Below are positions 5,414 to 5,519 of a DNA stretch of 5,519 nt, one piece after another (positions within the stretch are counted from its first letter, which is position 1; the number at the start of each line of letters is the position of its first letter). Source of the stretch: Bacillota bacterium (GTDB taxonomy: Bacteria; Bacillota; Clostridia; Lachnospirales; Lachnospiraceae). The notes below the pieces were generated by a model. That model was not told the origin of the DNA and did no database searches. It worked only from the letters and a program-made list of their open reading frames with translations. The stretch lies in assembly GCA_023387655.1 (NCBI GenBank), contig JAEWHR010000193.1, positions 1-5,519 of the forward strand, read 5' to 3'. The translations under genes were made by a program, and so were the position numbers.

Positions 5414-5519
5414 TTAATTATTTGTTTCTTCATAAATATCCTTATCTAGGATTCGTAAGAAATATAATACCTTAGCTGCCTTTTCTCTTGTTACCACCTG
5501 TTTGGGTCTAAGGTAAACT
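5414..5519 (-). CDS. C-terminal end of a protein with an S-layer-homology-like repeat (5' part outside window)
   Basis: Only the last 34 codons and the TAA stop (5416-5414) are visible; the gene enters from the right edge. The segment LRPKQVVTREKAAKVLYFL matches the closing half of an SLH repeat, in which a proline-containing turn precedes a TRxEAAxxL-type helix. SLH repeats attach exported proteins to the Gram-positive cell wall, so this is probably a surface protein or enzyme anchored by its C-terminus. A short charged tail (DKDIYEETNN) ends the protein. The rest of the protein, and so its function, cannot be seen. A hairpin with T-run lies downstream, suggesting it is transcribed separately from the transporter operon. 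The SLH call rests on one partial repeat and is moderate. Confidence 0.6.
   Translation of the reverse strand, partial: VYLRPKQVVTREKAAKVLYFLRILDKDIYEETNN

Overview
The window looks like chromosomal DNA from an AT-rich, low-G+C Gram-positive anaerobe, most likely a plant-polysaccharide-degrading clostridium (Lachnospiraceae type, in the style of Lachnoclostridium phytofermentans). The reasons are the AT-rich codon choice (TTA, AGA, GAA, ATA), strong AGGAGG ribosome binding sites, the LplA/LplB/LplC-type transporter proteins, and an S-layer-homology-like tail on the neighbouring gene. The species is an inference; nothing in the sequence proves it.

Every gene I can support lies on the minus strand, so transcription runs from high to low coordinates. 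From right to left: (1) 5519-5414, the last 34 codons of a gene whose tail resembles an S-layer-homology repeat; (2) a gene-free stretch, 5413-4910, with a long imperfect hairpin and T-run (5252-5317, probable terminator), a degenerate tandem array of six 21-bp units (5118-5243), a candidate sigma-A promoter (5020-5047) and a leader of about 100 nt with a 12-bp palindrome; (3) 4909-3953, an LplB-type permease starting at GTG; (4) 3941-3036, an LplC/YtcP-type permease whose ribosome binding site overlaps the stop of the first permease; (5) 2967-1447, a lipoprotein solute-binding protein of the LplA/YtcQ type; (6) 1289 to the left edge, a family 43 glycoside hydrolase with all three catalytic acids, cut off by the window.

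The genes read as one nutritional unit. The lipoprotein captures a plant-derived oligosaccharide outside the cell, the two permeases form the membrane channel, and the signal-peptide-less GH43 enzyme cleaves the sugar in the cytoplasm, most plausibly removing xylose or arabinose. No ATPase gene is present, so a shared MsmK/MsiK-type ATPase encoded elsewhere is expected. No regulator is present either.

The most interesting non-coding signals are: the two spacers flanking the binding-protein gene, each holding both an RNA hairpin and a sigma-A-like promoter that overlap each other; and the 21-bp array, which on the minus strand spells a coiled-coil-like heptad broken by two stop codons. I found no evidence of a wholly new system; the rest is a recognisable carbohydrate-uptake locus.
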